From Fictibacillus fluitans (GTDB taxonomy: Bacteria > Bacillota > Bacilli > Bacillales > Fictibacillaceae): a stretch of 64,000 nucleotides of DNA. This document shows, one piece after another, positions 33,068-42,007 of this stretch; the stretch's first letter is position 1; each line of letters begins with the position of its first letter. Position numbers and translations under genes: made by a program. The notes below the pieces were generated by a model. That model was not told the DNA's origin. It was given only the letters and a program-made list of their open reading frames with translations, and ran no database searches. The stretch lies in contig NZ_JAUHTR010000015.1 in NCBI RefSeq assembly GCF_030418125.1, forward strand, positions 1 to 64,000, written 5' to 3'.

Positions 33068-34672
33068 TTAGTGTTCCTGATGCTGCGTTTTCTTTGCGGC
33101 GTGTAAAATCTCATCCAGCGGGAACACACGTCCGAGCTTATCTTTATGAACGATATGCTTTCGTTCGAACTTGGTGGGGGAGTCAATCCCCGCAGCTGCA
33201 GCAAGGTTAAATAAACCTTCCCTCAGCGAAACCAGATAGTTGCAGACCCGGTATTGTTTTTCCTCAACAATGAGCCCGTCCTGCAGCTTTTTGTTGGTGG
33301 TTGCCACCCCGACAGGGCAGTTATTCGTATGGCAAACCTGTGCCATAATGCAGCCCACGCTGATCATGAACCCGCGGGCGAGGTTGACCAAATCTGCGCC
33401 CATGGCGAGCGCAATGGCGATTTTGTCCGGAGTGATCAACCTTCCAGATGCAATGAGCTTGACCCTGTTCCGTATGCCGTATTCTTTGAGCATTTCATCG
33501 ACAATAGGGAGGGCGGACTGGATCGGCAGTCCGACAGTATCGGCCAATTCCTGAAAGGTCGCTCCGGTTCCGCCCTCACCGCCATCAATCGTAATAAAAT
33601 CAGGGCATTCACCGCTTTCTTTCATATAGGCCACCAATTCTTCCAGTGCGTCCAGGTCTCCAACTACAATTTTAATGCCGATGGGTTTTCCTGACACATT
33701 CCTCAATTCTTCAACAAAGTGAAGCAGGGTGGCTGGAGAATCAAACTCTTTGAACCGGTTGGGGCTGTTGATTGTTTTACCGGGTTCAACCAGCCGTATT
33801 TTTGCGATTTCTTCTGTAACTTTTTCACCCTCCACATGTCCGCCGCGAGTTTTTGCCCCCTGTGCAAGCTTGAGTTCAAACGCTTTAATCTGTTCCATTT
33901 CGCTTTTTTGCTTAAACGCTTCCCATGAAAATTCTCCGTCCAGGTTTCTTACTCCAAACAGCCCCGGACCGATTTGGAAGATAATGTCCGTCTTGCCTGC
34001 AAGATGATGCTCGGAAAGTCCGCCTTCACCTGTGTTCATCCACGTACCACCGGCCATCGCCAGGCCTTTGGATAGAGCGGAAATCGCGTTTTCGCCGAGA
34101 GCGCCATAGCTCATGCCTGATTGGCCGATTAGTCCTTTAAGCTTAAAAGGGTGCCGGCATGTGTGTTCTCCCAGAATCACAGCGTTCTCGTCTGTAAGAT
34201 AAACCGGATTAATCAGCTTTTCCTCGCTGCGCTCTTTTCGGGAAAATAAGTTATCGCCTTCCTCTACATAAATCCTCGTTCTGATCTTGGGCTCATTATC
34301 CACCTTCAGCTCTGTTCTCAATTTTGGGAACAAGGTATTGCGGATAAAATATCCCTCTTCACCAAAATCCCTTTGAGAACCAAAGCCCACCAGCCTGTCT
34401 TTATACTTCCCGGACTTCACCACATCCTGAAATTCTTTGCGTGAAAACGGCTTTCCTTCATTGTCGTTGTTATATAAATACTGCCTTAGCTCGGGTCCTA
34501 TTTTTTCAGTGAAATACCTGACTTTCCCGAGGACCGGGAAGTTTCTGAGGATGGAATGCTGCTTTTGGCGGTCGTCTTTTATGTACAAGTAAATGAAGAA
34601 GACAATGGGAACCAAAAGCAAGATACCAATTATGATAAGTAAAGCGATTACAAGATCGAATAGAACGTTCAT
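33068..34672 (-). CDS. yerD: Membrane-anchored FMN-binding glutamate synthase-like protein (YerD)
   Basis: A 534-residue protein: N-terminal membrane helix (residues ~3-30), then a (beta/alpha)8 glutamate-synthase central/FMN domain, with IGQSGMSYGALG, the GGTWMNTGEGGLSEHH block, DGGEGGTGA and the Fe-S-type cluster CxxxxCHTNNCPVG. It lacks the amidotransferase domain of GltB. Function is unknown, perhaps an oxidoreductase. ATG 34672 follows AAGGAGG; the frame is open to 35167 but that part is antisense to the next gene. Confidence 0.88.
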   Translation of the reverse strand: MNVLFDLVIALLIIIGILLLVPIVFFIYLYIKDDRQKQHSILRNFPVLGKVRYFTEKIGPELRQYLYNNDNEGKPFSRKEFQDVVKSGKYKDRLVGFGSQRDFGEEGYFIRNTLFPKLRTELKVDNEPKIRTRIYVEEGDNLFSRKERSEEKLINPVYLTDENAVILGEHTCRHPFKLKGLIGQSGMSYGALGENAISALSKGLAMAGGTWMNTGEGGLSEHHLAGKTDIIFQIGPGLFGVRNLDGEFSWEAFKQKSEMEQIKAFELKLAQGAKTRGGHVEGEKVTEEIAKIRLVEPGKTINSPNRFKEFDSPATLLHFVEELRNVSGKPIGIKIVVGDLDALEELVAYMKESGECPDFITIDGGEGGTGATFQELADTVGLPIQSALPIVDEMLKEYGIRNRVKLIASGRLITPDKIAIALAMGADLVNLARGFMISVGCIMAQVCHTNNCPVGVATTNKKLQDGLIVEEKQYRVCNYLVSLREGLFNLAAAAGIDSPTKFERKHIVHKDKLGRVFPLDEILHAAKKTQHQEH

Positions 34673-34797
34673 CACAATCCTCCTTACAAATTTTGTGGAC
34701 AAAGCACTTATCATTCCTTTTCCACGAATGGCAAAAATAGAAACCAGGGGGAAATCGGGTATACTGGTAAGAAATTGATGGATAAAGGGAGAGGCAA

Positions 34798-35532
34798 ATG
34801 GAGTTTTTTGATCACTACCTAAGGGCTTTGCTGTCCTTGCCCGTAAGGGAGCGGTACAGCAGGGAGGACTTGCTGACTTCCGCGTTTCTGATGGAAAAAC
34901 ACGGTCAGCTTGAAATGTTTTATTCTCCGCATAATGAAGCGGTAAATGAGAAGGGGAAAATCGTAATTGTTGGCATAACCCCGGGTTGGGTGCAGATGGA
35001 GCTCGCCTTCCGGACGGCGAGAAGGCTATTGGAAGAAGGGGAGGGTACGGCGGAAATTTTAACAGCAGCCAAAAAGGCGGCGCAGTTTTCAGGAAGCATG
35101 AGAACGTATCTGATTCAGATGCTGGATGAGATGGAACTGCCCTCGTTTTTTGAACTTCCGGATGCATCTGCTCTGTTTGGTGAAGAGCGGCAGCTGCTGC
35201 ACACGGTTTCGCTCCTTAAATATCCGGTGTTTTCAAACGGGAAAAACTACACAGGACACCAGCCGCCCATCAAAAATAATTCGTTTTTAATGAACTATGC
35301 AAGGGATACCTTAGAAACGGATATCCTGACCCTTGACCGACCCTTGATTGTTCCGCTCGGAAAAGCCGTGGAAGACGTTCTGCACATTTTTATCGATGAA
35401 GGAAAGATCGATGAATCGCAGTGCCTGCTTGGCTTTCCCCACCCTTCAGGTGCGAATGGCCACCGGCACAGACAGCTGCGGGAAAGAAAGGGAGCGCTCC
35501 GGGAAAAACTGCAAACTTTTTTTACAACATAA
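34798..35532 (+). CDS. Uracil-DNA-glycosylase-superfamily-like protein
   Basis: A 244-residue cytosolic protein. IVIVGITPGWVQ resembles the GxxPGxxE active-site loop, and GFPHPSGANGHR near residue 215 resembles the HPS motif of UDG-fold enzymes; a LIVPLGKAV strand lies between. The catalytic Asp/Asn of true UDGs is not obvious, so activity is uncertain. ATG 34798 follows GGGAGAGG. Divergent from yerD. Confidence 0.6.
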   Translation: MEFFDHYLRALLSLPVRERYSREDLLTSAFLMEKHGQLEMFYSPHNEAVNEKGKIVIVGITPGWVQMELAFRTARRLLEEGEGTAEILTAAKKAAQFSGSMRTYLIQMLDEMELPSFFELPDASALFGEERQLLHTVSLLKYPVFSNGKNYTGHQPPIKNNSFLMNYARDTLETDILTLDRPLIVPLGKAVEDVLHIFIDEGKIDESQCLLGFPHPSGANGHRHRQLRERKGALREKLQTFFTT

Positions 35533-35561
35533 AAACCGCCGGCAGATGGCCGGCGGCTGAT
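35533..35561. terminator. Bidirectional terminator
   Basis: CCGCCGGC...GCCGGCGG stem (GCAGATG centre) between the UDG-like gene and the convergent 51-residue gene, with A- and T-rich flanks. Confidence 0.75.
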
Positions 35562-35563
35562 TT

Positions 35564-35719
35564 TTATTCTTCTTCTTTTCGGTTCTTGAAGGCTTCATTG
35601 GTTACGATATACGGATCCACTTCGGCTTTTTCCTTCCCTTGATCAGCAATCATGCTTTCTTCAGGAAAGTTGCCTGGATGACCTTTTTTCTTATGTTCGA
35701 ATTCTTTTCCGCGAGACAT
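35564..35719 (-). CDS. Small hydrophilic protein, 51 aa
   Basis: ATG 35719 preceded by GAGAGGA. The peptide starts MSRGKEFEHKKKGHPGNFP and ends AFKNRKEEE; it is highly charged, without cysteines or membrane segments, and probably disordered. It is bounded by a terminator shared with the convergent gene. It resembles the small conserved soluble proteins found in many bacilli, but I cannot assign a family. Confidence 0.6.
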   Translation of the reverse strand: MSRGKEFEHKKKGHPGNFPEESMIADQGKEKAEVDPYIVTNEAFKNRKEEE

Positions 35720-35784
35720 TGTACAGTATCCTCTCTATGGTTAAATAATCGTTTCATAAAGATTATGTGCCAATGAACGATATT

Positions 35785-36069
35785 TTAAACCATTCCCACA
35801 AGTTCAACAGAAACATCGTTGAACATCCCGTTTCCGGTATAGTTGCCGTCAAGGTCAAATTGCCAGTCATGCGGGCCGGCTTCAATATGTATGACGCCAG
35901 GCATAATATCCATCACGATAGTGGTGATTAAGGAAACCGAAATTTGCTCTTTAATAAAATCATCTGCTACTTTATAGGCAATTTTCATCAAATGCTGATC
36001 TATGATATTCAAGTCTTTCTCCTCAAAGGCCATCACAACATTCATTACCGTGTATTCATATACGTTCAT
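35785..36069 (-). CDS. Hypothetical protein, 94 aa
   Basis: Starts with ATG 36069 after AAGGGGATGA. The protein is acidic, mixed alpha/beta: NVYEYTVMNVVMAFEEKDL, then a helix with HLMKIAYKVADDF, then IHIEAGPHDWQFDLDGNY. No membrane segment or known motif. I do not recognise the family. It stands between small genes, alone on its strand, ahead of the divergent AraC regulator. Confidence 0.55.
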   Translation of the reverse strand: MNVYEYTVMNVVMAFEEKDLNIIDQHLMKIAYKVADDFIKEQISVSLITTIVMDIMPGVIHIEAGPHDWQFDLDGNYTGNGMFNDVSVELVGMV

Positions 36070-36214
36070 TCAGCTCATCCCCTTAATCTTATTTACAACC
36101 AGTATTGCCTTAATCTATGAATCTATTCATCTCTTTTTAAAAAAACAGAAAGAACTGGAAGGTTAAAGGAGAACATTTAATTGAACACAATAAGCTTGGC
36201 AGAAGGAGGCTAGC

Positions 36215-37105
36215 ATGAACAAAAACAGCATATATCAAGAAAATCTGCTGGAAGGTGATTATTTTCCAAAAGTAGTTGCTTATTACTTTAAAGAATGGAA
36301 CGAGTTTCGTATGCCGCCTCACCGGCATGATCAAGTAGAGATTATGTATGTGATCCACGGAAAGTGTATGGTCGATGTAGAAGGTGAGAGAATTTTACTG
36401 AAAAAAAATGATTTCATTTTATTGGATGCAAATATCGCTCATGCACTAACCGTGGAAAAACATCACCCATGCCGGATGCTGAATATTGAATTTCGTTTTA
36501 TGAAAAAAGAAGGTCCTTCCCCTTCCTTCAAGGTATTGGCCGCTCAGGATAAGGCATTTTCACAGATGCTGAACAATTGTTGGCCCTATCTCGTTTTAAA
36601 GGACCAGGAGGACACCTATCATATTCTTAAAAGTTTGGTTCAAGAGCTTAACAAGAAGAATTCACAGAATGAAATAATGACTCATCTCCTGATTTCCCAG
36701 CTTCTTATTCAAATCGCACGAATGGCGGAAGATTCCATAGTAAACCCACCGAGGCAGCAAACCAATCAATATGTACAACAAACCATTGCTTTCATTCGTG
36801 AAAACTATGATCGCGATCTTGAAATCAAAGAACTGGCTGATAGGGTTAACCTTCACCCGGGGTATCTTCACCGCATTTTTAAGCGCTTTACTGGAGCAAC
36901 GGTTATAGAGTATGTAACTTCCCTCCGAATGGAAAAAGCGAAAATGCTCTTGGCAGAGACCGAAATTCCGGTAATCGATATTTGTGATTATATTGGAATG
37001 AACAGCCGGCAATATTTTAGTGCTTTATTTAAAAAATATACGGGGCAGGCACCAGTGGAGTTTAGAAAGGCAAGGCTCAGAGAACAAGAGATTTGTTCCT
37101 GGTGA
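36215..37105 (+). CDS. AraC-family transcription activator with cupin sensor
   Basis: A 296-residue regulator. Residues ~20-100 form a cupin (PPHRHDQVEIMYVIHG, then DANIAHAL) that would bind a sugar; residues ~190-290 hold two helix-turn-helix units (LEIKELADRVNLHPGYLHR and ICDYIGMNSRQYFSALFKK) with YTGQAPVEFRK at the end. It lies 102 bases upstream of melA on the same strand and probably activates it in response to an alpha-galactoside. ATG follows AAGGAGG. Confidence 0.85.
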   Translation: MNKNSIYQENLLEGDYFPKVVAYYFKEWNEFRMPPHRHDQVEIMYVIHGKCMVDVEGERILLKKNDFILLDANIAHALTVEKHHPCRMLNIEFRFMKKEGPSPSFKVLAAQDKAFSQMLNNCWPYLVLKDQEDTYHILKSLVQELNKKNSQNEIMTHLLISQLLIQIARMAEDSIVNPPRQQTNQYVQQTIAFIRENYDRDLEIKELADRVNLHPGYLHRIFKRFTGATVIEYVTSLRMEKAKMLLAETEIPVIDICDYIGMNSRQYFSALFKKYTGQAPVEFRKARLREQEICSW

Positions 37106-37207
37106 GAATATTATACATGCCATCCTTAGAATGGTTACGATTTTAATAACCTTCCTCTGCAAAACTCGATACACTTTTTGTAACAACTTCTAGGGGAGGA
37201 TAAATAA

Positions 37208-38713
37208 ATGGCATTTAAAGTCGCATTTATAGGCGCGGGAAGCATCGGGTTTACCCGGGGGCTGCTGAGAGATTTGCTGTCTGTACCAGAGTTTAAGGAT
37301 ATTGAAGTGGCATTCACTGATATCAATGAACAAAATTTACAGATGGTCACCGAACTGTGTCAGCGGGATATGGTTCAGAATGGATTCAATATACGTATTC
37401 ATTCTACATTGGACAGAAGAGAGGCATTTCGGAATGCAAAGTATATTTTTTCAGTCGTCAGGGTTGGAGGGCTTGAAGCATTCCGCCACGATATCGATAT
37501 CCCCCTGAAATATGGGATTGATCAGTGCGTAGGGGATACGTTGTGTGCTGGCGGAATCATGTATGGTCAGCGGGGCATTCATGAAATGCTGAGTATTTGC
37601 AAAGATATTCGGGAAACAGCTGATCCGGACTGCCTGCTGTTAAACTATGCCAACCCGATGGCCATGATCACCTGGGCATGCAATAGGTATGGCGGAGTGA
37701 AAACAATCGGCCTATGCCATGGAGTTCAGCACGGACACAGTCAAATCGCACAAGTACTTGGCTTAAAGAAGGAAGAAGTGGATATCATCTGTGCTGGGAT
37801 CAATCATCAGACATGGTACATTCAGGTTAAGCACAAAGGCGAAGACATGACAGGTAAATTGCTTGTGGCCTTTGAAGCACACCCGGATTTCAAACAAACG
37901 GAAAAAGTACGAATTGATATGCTTAGAAGATTCGGTTATTACAGCACCGAATCAAACGGGCACTTAAGTGAGTACTTGCCATGGTACAGAAAGCGCCAGG
38001 AAGAAATTCCAGAGTGGATTGATCTCGGAAGCTGGATCAATGGGGAGACAGGAGGCTACCTGAGGACCTGTACAGAAGGACGGAACTGGTTTGAAACCGA
38101 CTTCCCTAACTGGTTAAAGGACCCGGCGATCGTTTATAAAGAGGAAAACCGAAGTGAAGAACATGGTTCTTATATCATTGAAGCTTTGGAGACAGGAAGA
38201 GTGTACCGGGGACATTTTAATGTGGTGAATCATGGCGTTATTTCCAACCTTCCGGATGATGCTGTGATTGAAGCACCAGGATATGTGGATAGAAACGGGA
38301 TCAGCATTCCCAAAGTTGGAGAATTGCCACTCGGATGTGCGGCAGTTTGCAATGCGAGCATTTCTGTACAGCGCCTTGCGGTTGAAGCAGCAGTACAAGG
38401 GAACGACCAATTGCTGCGCCAGGCCATGATGATGGATCCTCTTGTTGGAGCGGTATGCAATACGAAAGAAATTTGGCAGCTGACCGATGAGATGCTTGTC
38501 GCTCAGGAACAGTGGCTCCCTCAGTATGAAAAGGCGATTTGTAAAGCAAAAGAACGCCTCAACAATGGCCCTCTTTTACCCACGAAGAATTACAAGGGAG
38601 CTGCAAGAATTCCAATAAAAACGATAGATGAAATGGCAAGTAACCGCGAGGCTGCCAATCGAAATGCCGGAGAGTCGGATAAAGCCAAAGATCGCTCCCC
38701 TGCAGGAAGATAG
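37208..38713 (+). CDS. melA: Alpha-galactosidase, glycoside hydrolase family 4 (MelA)
   Basis: NAD+ and Mn2+-dependent cytosolic hydrolysis of melibiose/raffinose-type sugars. Landmarks: FIGAGSIGFT (NAD loop), NYANPMAMITW, the metal-binding CHGVQH, and GINHQTWY. 501 residues is about 60-70 longer than typical MelA; the extra part is a C-terminal tail (NREAANRNAGESDKAKDRSP) that looks disordered. No sugar transporter is adjacent. The GGTTA/TAACC inverted repeat at about 37131-37149 in front may be the AraC-regulator site. ATG follows AGGGGAGG. Confidence 0.88.
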   Translation: MAFKVAFIGAGSIGFTRGLLRDLLSVPEFKDIEVAFTDINEQNLQMVTELCQRDMVQNGFNIRIHSTLDRREAFRNAKYIFSVVRVGGLEAFRHDIDIPLKYGIDQCVGDTLCAGGIMYGQRGIHEMLSICKDIRETADPDCLLLNYANPMAMITWACNRYGGVKTIGLCHGVQHGHSQIAQVLGLKKEEVDIICAGINHQTWYIQVKHKGEDMTGKLLVAFEAHPDFKQTEKVRIDMLRRFGYYSTESNGHLSEYLPWYRKRQEEIPEWIDLGSWINGETGGYLRTCTEGRNWFETDFPNWLKDPAIVYKEENRSEEHGSYIIEALETGRVYRGHFNVVNHGVISNLPDDAVIEAPGYVDRNGISIPKVGELPLGCAAVCNASISVQRLAVEAAVQGNDQLLRQAMMMDPLVGAVCNTKEIWQLTDEMLVAQEQWLPQYEKAICKAKERLNNGPLLPTKNYKGAARIPIKTIDEMASNREAANRNAGESDKAKDRSPAGR

Positions 38714-38864
38714 TATACAAACGATAAGAATACCGTGATCCTGATTAATTAATAATTGGGATTTTTTCTATGGAGTGTAATTTTTTATTTGTATTTAACC
38801 TTATACTTTAGTCATACGATCATTTGCTTGATCTTCGAGTTTTCAGCAAAAGGGGAGATGTCAA

Positions 38865-39206
38865 TTGACGACGGCAGCAGAAGATTTTTATTGTGATGAA
38901 GTATTAAGTGGGAATACAGAAGTAGAAAAGGTGTGGGAAACGGAGCACACGCTGGCTTTTTATCATACCCGGCCGTTTTATAAAGTACATATTGTTGTTA
39001 TCCCGAAGCAGCATATTCTCTCCTTTCTTGAGATTGACGAAGAAACGAAACATATAATGGAGGATGTATTTTCTGTTATTCAAAAGGTCGCAAATGGTGT
39101 AAATGAGAAGTATGGCGCTTGTACTGTATCTTCCAATGTAGGAGGATACCAAAGCAATAAACATATGCATTGGCATGTCCGTTTTGGCGACCGCATCCGG
39201 TCATAA
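38865..39206 (+). CDS. HIT-family protein
   Basis: A 113-residue histidine-triad nucleotide hydrolase or binding protein. The HIT motif is HMHWHVRFG near the C-terminus, so the last His is replaced by Arg-Phe context (HxHxH then V) as in several bacillar members; HIVVIPKQHILSF is the family strand. TTG start with GGGGAG 8 bases upstream. It ends at a strong shared terminator. Substrate unknown. Confidence 0.8.
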   Translation: MTTAAEDFYCDEVLSGNTEVEKVWETEHTLAFYHTRPFYKVHIVVIPKQHILSFLEIDEETKHIMEDVFSVIQKVANGVNEKYGACTVSSNVGGYQSNKHMHWHVRFGDRIRS

Positions 39207-39217
39207 CCCCATTCAGG

Positions 39218-39248
39218 AAGTAAGAGCCCGTGTCCCGGGCTCTTACTT
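39218..39248. terminator. Bidirectional terminator between HIT and the convergent gene
   Basis: Perfect 13-base arms AAGTAAGAGCCCG/CGGGCTCTTACTT with a 5-base loop. Confidence 0.8.
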
Positions 39249-39647
39249 GACAGTTGGCGTTTCTTTTACCACAATGACGGGCGTGATTTTGCGCTGCACA
39301 CACTCATCCAGTTCTCCATTTGGAATAAGGCCGAGAGTCAGCGCAGCTTCAATTTTTTGCTTATCAGGCTGTTTGGTAGTGATGATGCAATCCTTAAGGT
39401 TCAGTTCTTCGAGCTTTTGAACCGTTTTATCGTTATGAAAGCTTTCGGATTTGCGGATTTGCCTCTGCAGCTTGTAGGTTCCGTACCGGATTTCGCCTTT
39501 TTCACTGTGTCCAAGGACAGAATCAAAATGTGCATTGAATTTTGTTTTCAACTCGGAAAGCTCTGCGTCAATGGCTTTTGAAAGCTGATTCAGTTCATGA
39601 AAACGTGATACCATCTCTTCGGTAACTTGTCCCACTTTTGTATCCAT
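39243..39647 (-). CDS. Hypothetical protein, coiled-coil N-terminus
   Basis: A 134-residue protein. Residues ~10-40 (EEMVSRFHELNQLSKAIDAE) look helical, followed by GEIRYGTYKLQRQIRKS and LKDCIITTKQPDKQKIEAAL. ATG follows AAGGGGG. No membrane segment. Its overall look recalls small bacillar or phage accessory proteins, but I cannot name a family. Confidence 0.55.
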   Translation of the reverse strand: MDTKVGQVTEEMVSRFHELNQLSKAIDAELSELKTKFNAHFDSVLGHSEKGEIRYGTYKLQRQIRKSESFHNDKTVQKLEELNLKDCIITTKQPDKQKIEAALTLGLIPNGELDECVQRKITPVIVVKETPTVK

Positions 39648-39755
39648 TTATTAACCCCCTTGGTTTTACTTCATCTTTATGCGGCAGAGCAAAAAATAGT
39701 ACGGTGTAGTATAATAAAAGGAGGTAATTACTCTTTTTGAAAGGGGAGCTGATGT

Positions 39756-40124
39756 GTGGATTTTGCCTTTATGATGGCTGAGCAGCGCATTAAGGATGCG
39801 ATTCAAAAGGGAGACTTGGACGATTTGCCGGGGAAAGGGAAACCGCTTGAACTCGAGGATCTCTCCACCGTTCCCCAGGAGTTAAGGATGGGCTACAAGA
39901 TCCTGAAAAATGCAGGATATGTTCCTGAAGAAGTGCAGCTGAAAAAGGAAATGATGTCAATTCACGATCTCATTGATCTTTGCCAGGACCCTGAGGAAAA
40001 AGAAAGGCTCAAAAAGAAATGGACCGAGAAGTCACTGCGGTTTAATGCATTAATGGAAAAGCGAAAAATATCCAATTCCTCCGCATTCGGAGCGTATAGG
40101 AATAAAATTCATAAAAAATTTTAA
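39756..40124 (+). CDS. DUF1992 (DnaJ-homologue-C28-like) protein
   Basis: A 122-residue protein: MMAEQRIKDAIQKGDLDDLPGKGKPL and the following GYKILKNAGYVPEEVQLKKE match the DUF1992 domain found in YhdN and in DNAJC28. There is no J domain. Function unknown. GTG 39756 follows AAAGGGGAG. A weak terminator and a palindromic repeat follow. Confidence 0.8.
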   Translation: MDFAFMMAEQRIKDAIQKGDLDDLPGKGKPLELEDLSTVPQELRMGYKILKNAGYVPEEVQLKKEMMSIHDLIDLCQDPEEKERLKKKWTEKSLRFNALMEKRKISNSSAFGAYRNKIHKKF

Positions 40125-40177
40125 CAGCTCCCACGTATATGGGGGGCTTTTGTTTTTGATTTAAGCCCTAAAAAAAG

Positions 40178-40482
40178 ATGCCCTTAAAGTCAAGAATTGA
40201 CCTTCAAGCAGGTTTTTGCATAAAAAAGCTTCCTGAAAAGTTGATTGTAGTGGAAGGTGCGATATCCTCGAAAATGAACAACACATTTTCTTCGTGCGAT
40301 GAGAAGCTGCCGAAGCTTTTCTTGTCCTACGGGACTAGCGGGGCAGGTGAGACTAAGGAGGTGTTTACGCCGGTTACAGGCTCACCGCCCGCCCCGTGAA
40401 AGTAGGCGCTCGCGCCGGTAAAAGCGAGCAGCCTGGAACGAAAATCAACGGCTTCCAGACTGCCTTGAAAGCCCCATTTTTT
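40178..40482. repeat. Interspersed palindromic repeat, long diverged copy
   Basis: AAGTCAAGAATTGACCTTCAAG, then AAAAGTTGATTGTAGTGGAAGG, and on the far side GGAACGAAAATCAACGGCTTCC match the 27380-27606 copy. The centre differs: it holds an extra ~110 bases after TGCGAT and GC-rich inverted segments around CACCGCCCGCCCCG. Outer ends (ATGCCCTTAAAG, CCTTGAAAGCCCC) have changed, so ends are less well conserved than the core. Confidence 0.65.
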
Positions 40483-40536
40483 TTACTTTTAACCCAAAAA
40501 AGCTGACCTCCATCTAAGAGGCCAGCTTTTTATACA

Positions 40537-41199
40537 TTAGAATTTATATGTCCAGAACTGCTCTTTGTTGATGCGCTTAAGCACTTCCGGTACTTTTTCA
40601 GGGTTTTCTTCGGCCATTGCTGCGATGATCCATTCAGTCTGCGAACGATGGGCTTTAATTGCTTCAAGCTTTTGGTGTGATACGGAACTGACATCGTTAA
40701 CCACATCAGGCTCACCGAGCATCTCATAGCAGTCATTGGAGAAGGCGACGGCATGAACAACGGGGCGCTGATCTTCCGGAAGCTGTTCCACTGCCCGGAT
40801 GACGGCGCGTCCTGTTGCTTCATGGTCCGGATGCACACTGTAACCGGGATAGAAGGTAATGATCAACGTCGGCTTTATCTCTTCGATCACATTTCCGATC
40901 CGTGCTGCCAATGTTTTGGGGTTCTCAAATTCAACGGTTTTATCGCGCAAGCCCCACATTCTCAGGTCTTGGATGTTCAGTGTATCGGCTGCTGCCTGCA
41001 GTTCTTTTTTTCTGATTTTCGGCAGGGATTCACGAGTGGCAAAAGGTGGATTCCCCATGTTGCGGCCCATTTCACCTAAAGTCAGGCAAACATAAGTGAC
41101 AGGCACTCCCTTTTTGGTATTCATGGCGATGGTGCCGGAGACCCCGAATGCTTCATCATCTGGATGGGGAAATACGACTAAAACATGTTCATGTGACAT
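40537..41199 (-). CDS. bshB2: Bacillithiol biosynthesis deacetylase BshB2
   Basis: Removes the acetyl group from GlcNAc-malate in bacillithiol synthesis. The LmbE/PIG-L-type zinc motif PHPDDEAFG is near the N-terminus, and YSVHPDHEATG supplies the third zinc ligand; the family has HxDD and HPDH. 220 residues, as in B. subtilis YojG. The partner yojF starts 12 bases upstream, forming the usual pair. A thiol-redox role for the cell. Confidence 0.88.
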   Translation of the reverse strand: MSHEHVLVVFPHPDDEAFGVSGTIAMNTKKGVPVTYVCLTLGEMGRNMGNPPFATRESLPKIRKKELQAAADTLNIQDLRMWGLRDKTVEFENPKTLAARIGNVIEEIKPTLIITFYPGYSVHPDHEATGRAVIRAVEQLPEDQRPVVHAVAFSNDCYEMLGEPDVVNDVSSVSHQKLEAIKAHRSQTEWIIAAMAEENPEKVPEVLKRINKEQFWTYKF

Positions 41200-41210
41200 A
41201 TGGTAACCTC

Positions 41211-41561
41211 CTATTCAAACGGATGGGGACTAAGCTGAAGTGCAACAGCCAGTTTGCCTTCTGCATCATGTCCGGCAAGCAAAAGCTGGCCGTCCTCGTT
41301 TACTTCCCAATGCGTCAGGCCTTCAGCGTAAACCCATCCCAGTTCAATTTTCAATCCAGCACGGTAAGGAGCCTTGTCTCCCGTGATAATTCCCCGCTCA
41401 AAATTCACTTTTGCATTACGTATATAAGCGCCCACTGAAAAGAACGACTGATTAAAGTGAGAAGCGTATGCTCCGTTTGTTGTTTCTAAATGTAAGTAAA
41501 CATCCTGGTTCAAATAGTTATCGATTTCTTTTTGAACCGTATCTAGTGTGATCGGCTGCAA
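41211..41561 (-). CDS. yojF: YojF (DUF1806) protein, bshB2 partner
   Basis: A 116-residue protein with the DUF1806 pattern: YLHLETTNGAYASHF, SVGAYIRNAKVNFERG, YRAGLKIELGWVYAEGLTHW. It always accompanies bshB2 in bacilli and is probably linked to bacillithiol, though its biochemical role is unknown. ATG follows GAGGGAA; bshB2 begins 12 bases after its stop. Confidence 0.85.
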   Translation of the reverse strand: MQPITLDTVQKEIDNYLNQDVYLHLETTNGAYASHFNQSFFSVGAYIRNAKVNFERGIITGDKAPYRAGLKIELGWVYAEGLTHWEVNEDGQLLLAGHDAEGKLAVALQLSPHPFE

Positions 41562-41660
41562 GGTTTTCCCTCCTCAATAAGCTTCATTTCAATCATTATA
41601 CTTGAACTTCTGCCAAAGCGTTAAATAAACTGCCTGACAACCGGAGGGCTTTTTGCCCAT

Positions 41661-41698
41661 AAAAAAGAGGAATTCGTTATGCTTAATTCCTCTTTTCA
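41661..41698 (-). terminator. Terminator after the YfhD-like gene
   Basis: AAAAGAGGAATT/AATTCCTCTTTT perfect stem followed on the minus strand by TTTTTTA. Confidence 0.75.
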
Positions 41699-41703
41699 CG
41701 CGT

Positions 41704-41901
41704 TTATTCAGCTTCTTCATCCTTGCGAACCACTTCAGTCGGCTCGAAGCCCGGTGGCGATGTTAATTCATATTGAGAAGTCAGTTCTTCGGCAAGTTCT
41801 GCTTCCTGGTTGTCATGCACAATTTCGTATTTCGGAGTTTGAGGAAGCGTTGCTTTGTTTTTGTCGCGTGCCGGCTGTTTATGGCTGTTGCCTCTGCCCA
41901 T
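41704..41901 (-). CDS. Small acidic protein, YfhD-like
   Basis: A 65-residue hydrophilic protein. GRGNSHKQPARDKNKATLPQTPK resembles the start of YfhD family proteins, found in sporulating bacilli; the acidic remainder (DNQEAELAEELTSQY, ending VVRKDEEAE) fits loosely. Probably disordered and of unknown function. Own terminator, so monocistronic. The family name is tentative. Confidence 0.55.
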   Translation of the reverse strand: MGRGNSHKQPARDKNKATLPQTPKYEIVHDNQEAELAEELTSQYELTSPPGFEPTEVVRKDEEAE

Positions 41902-41970
41902 GGTTACCCCACCTTTTCTTAACGGATATAGTGGTTAGGGTCCCAAGCTGCGTCATTTTTATTCAGACCA

Positions 41971-42002
41971 TAAAAAAAGAGCAGACCGGGGTCTGCTCCT
42001 GT
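41971..42002 (-). terminator. Terminator after pdxK
   Basis: GAGCAGACC/GGTCTGCTC perfect arms followed by TTTTTTTA on the minus strand. Confidence 0.8.
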
Positions 42003-42007
42003 GGGTA

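Noticed and set aside
34673-35167. N-terminal extension of the yerD frame
   Set aside because: Antisense to the UDG-like gene, low-complexity, and the AGGAGG site favours ATG 34672.
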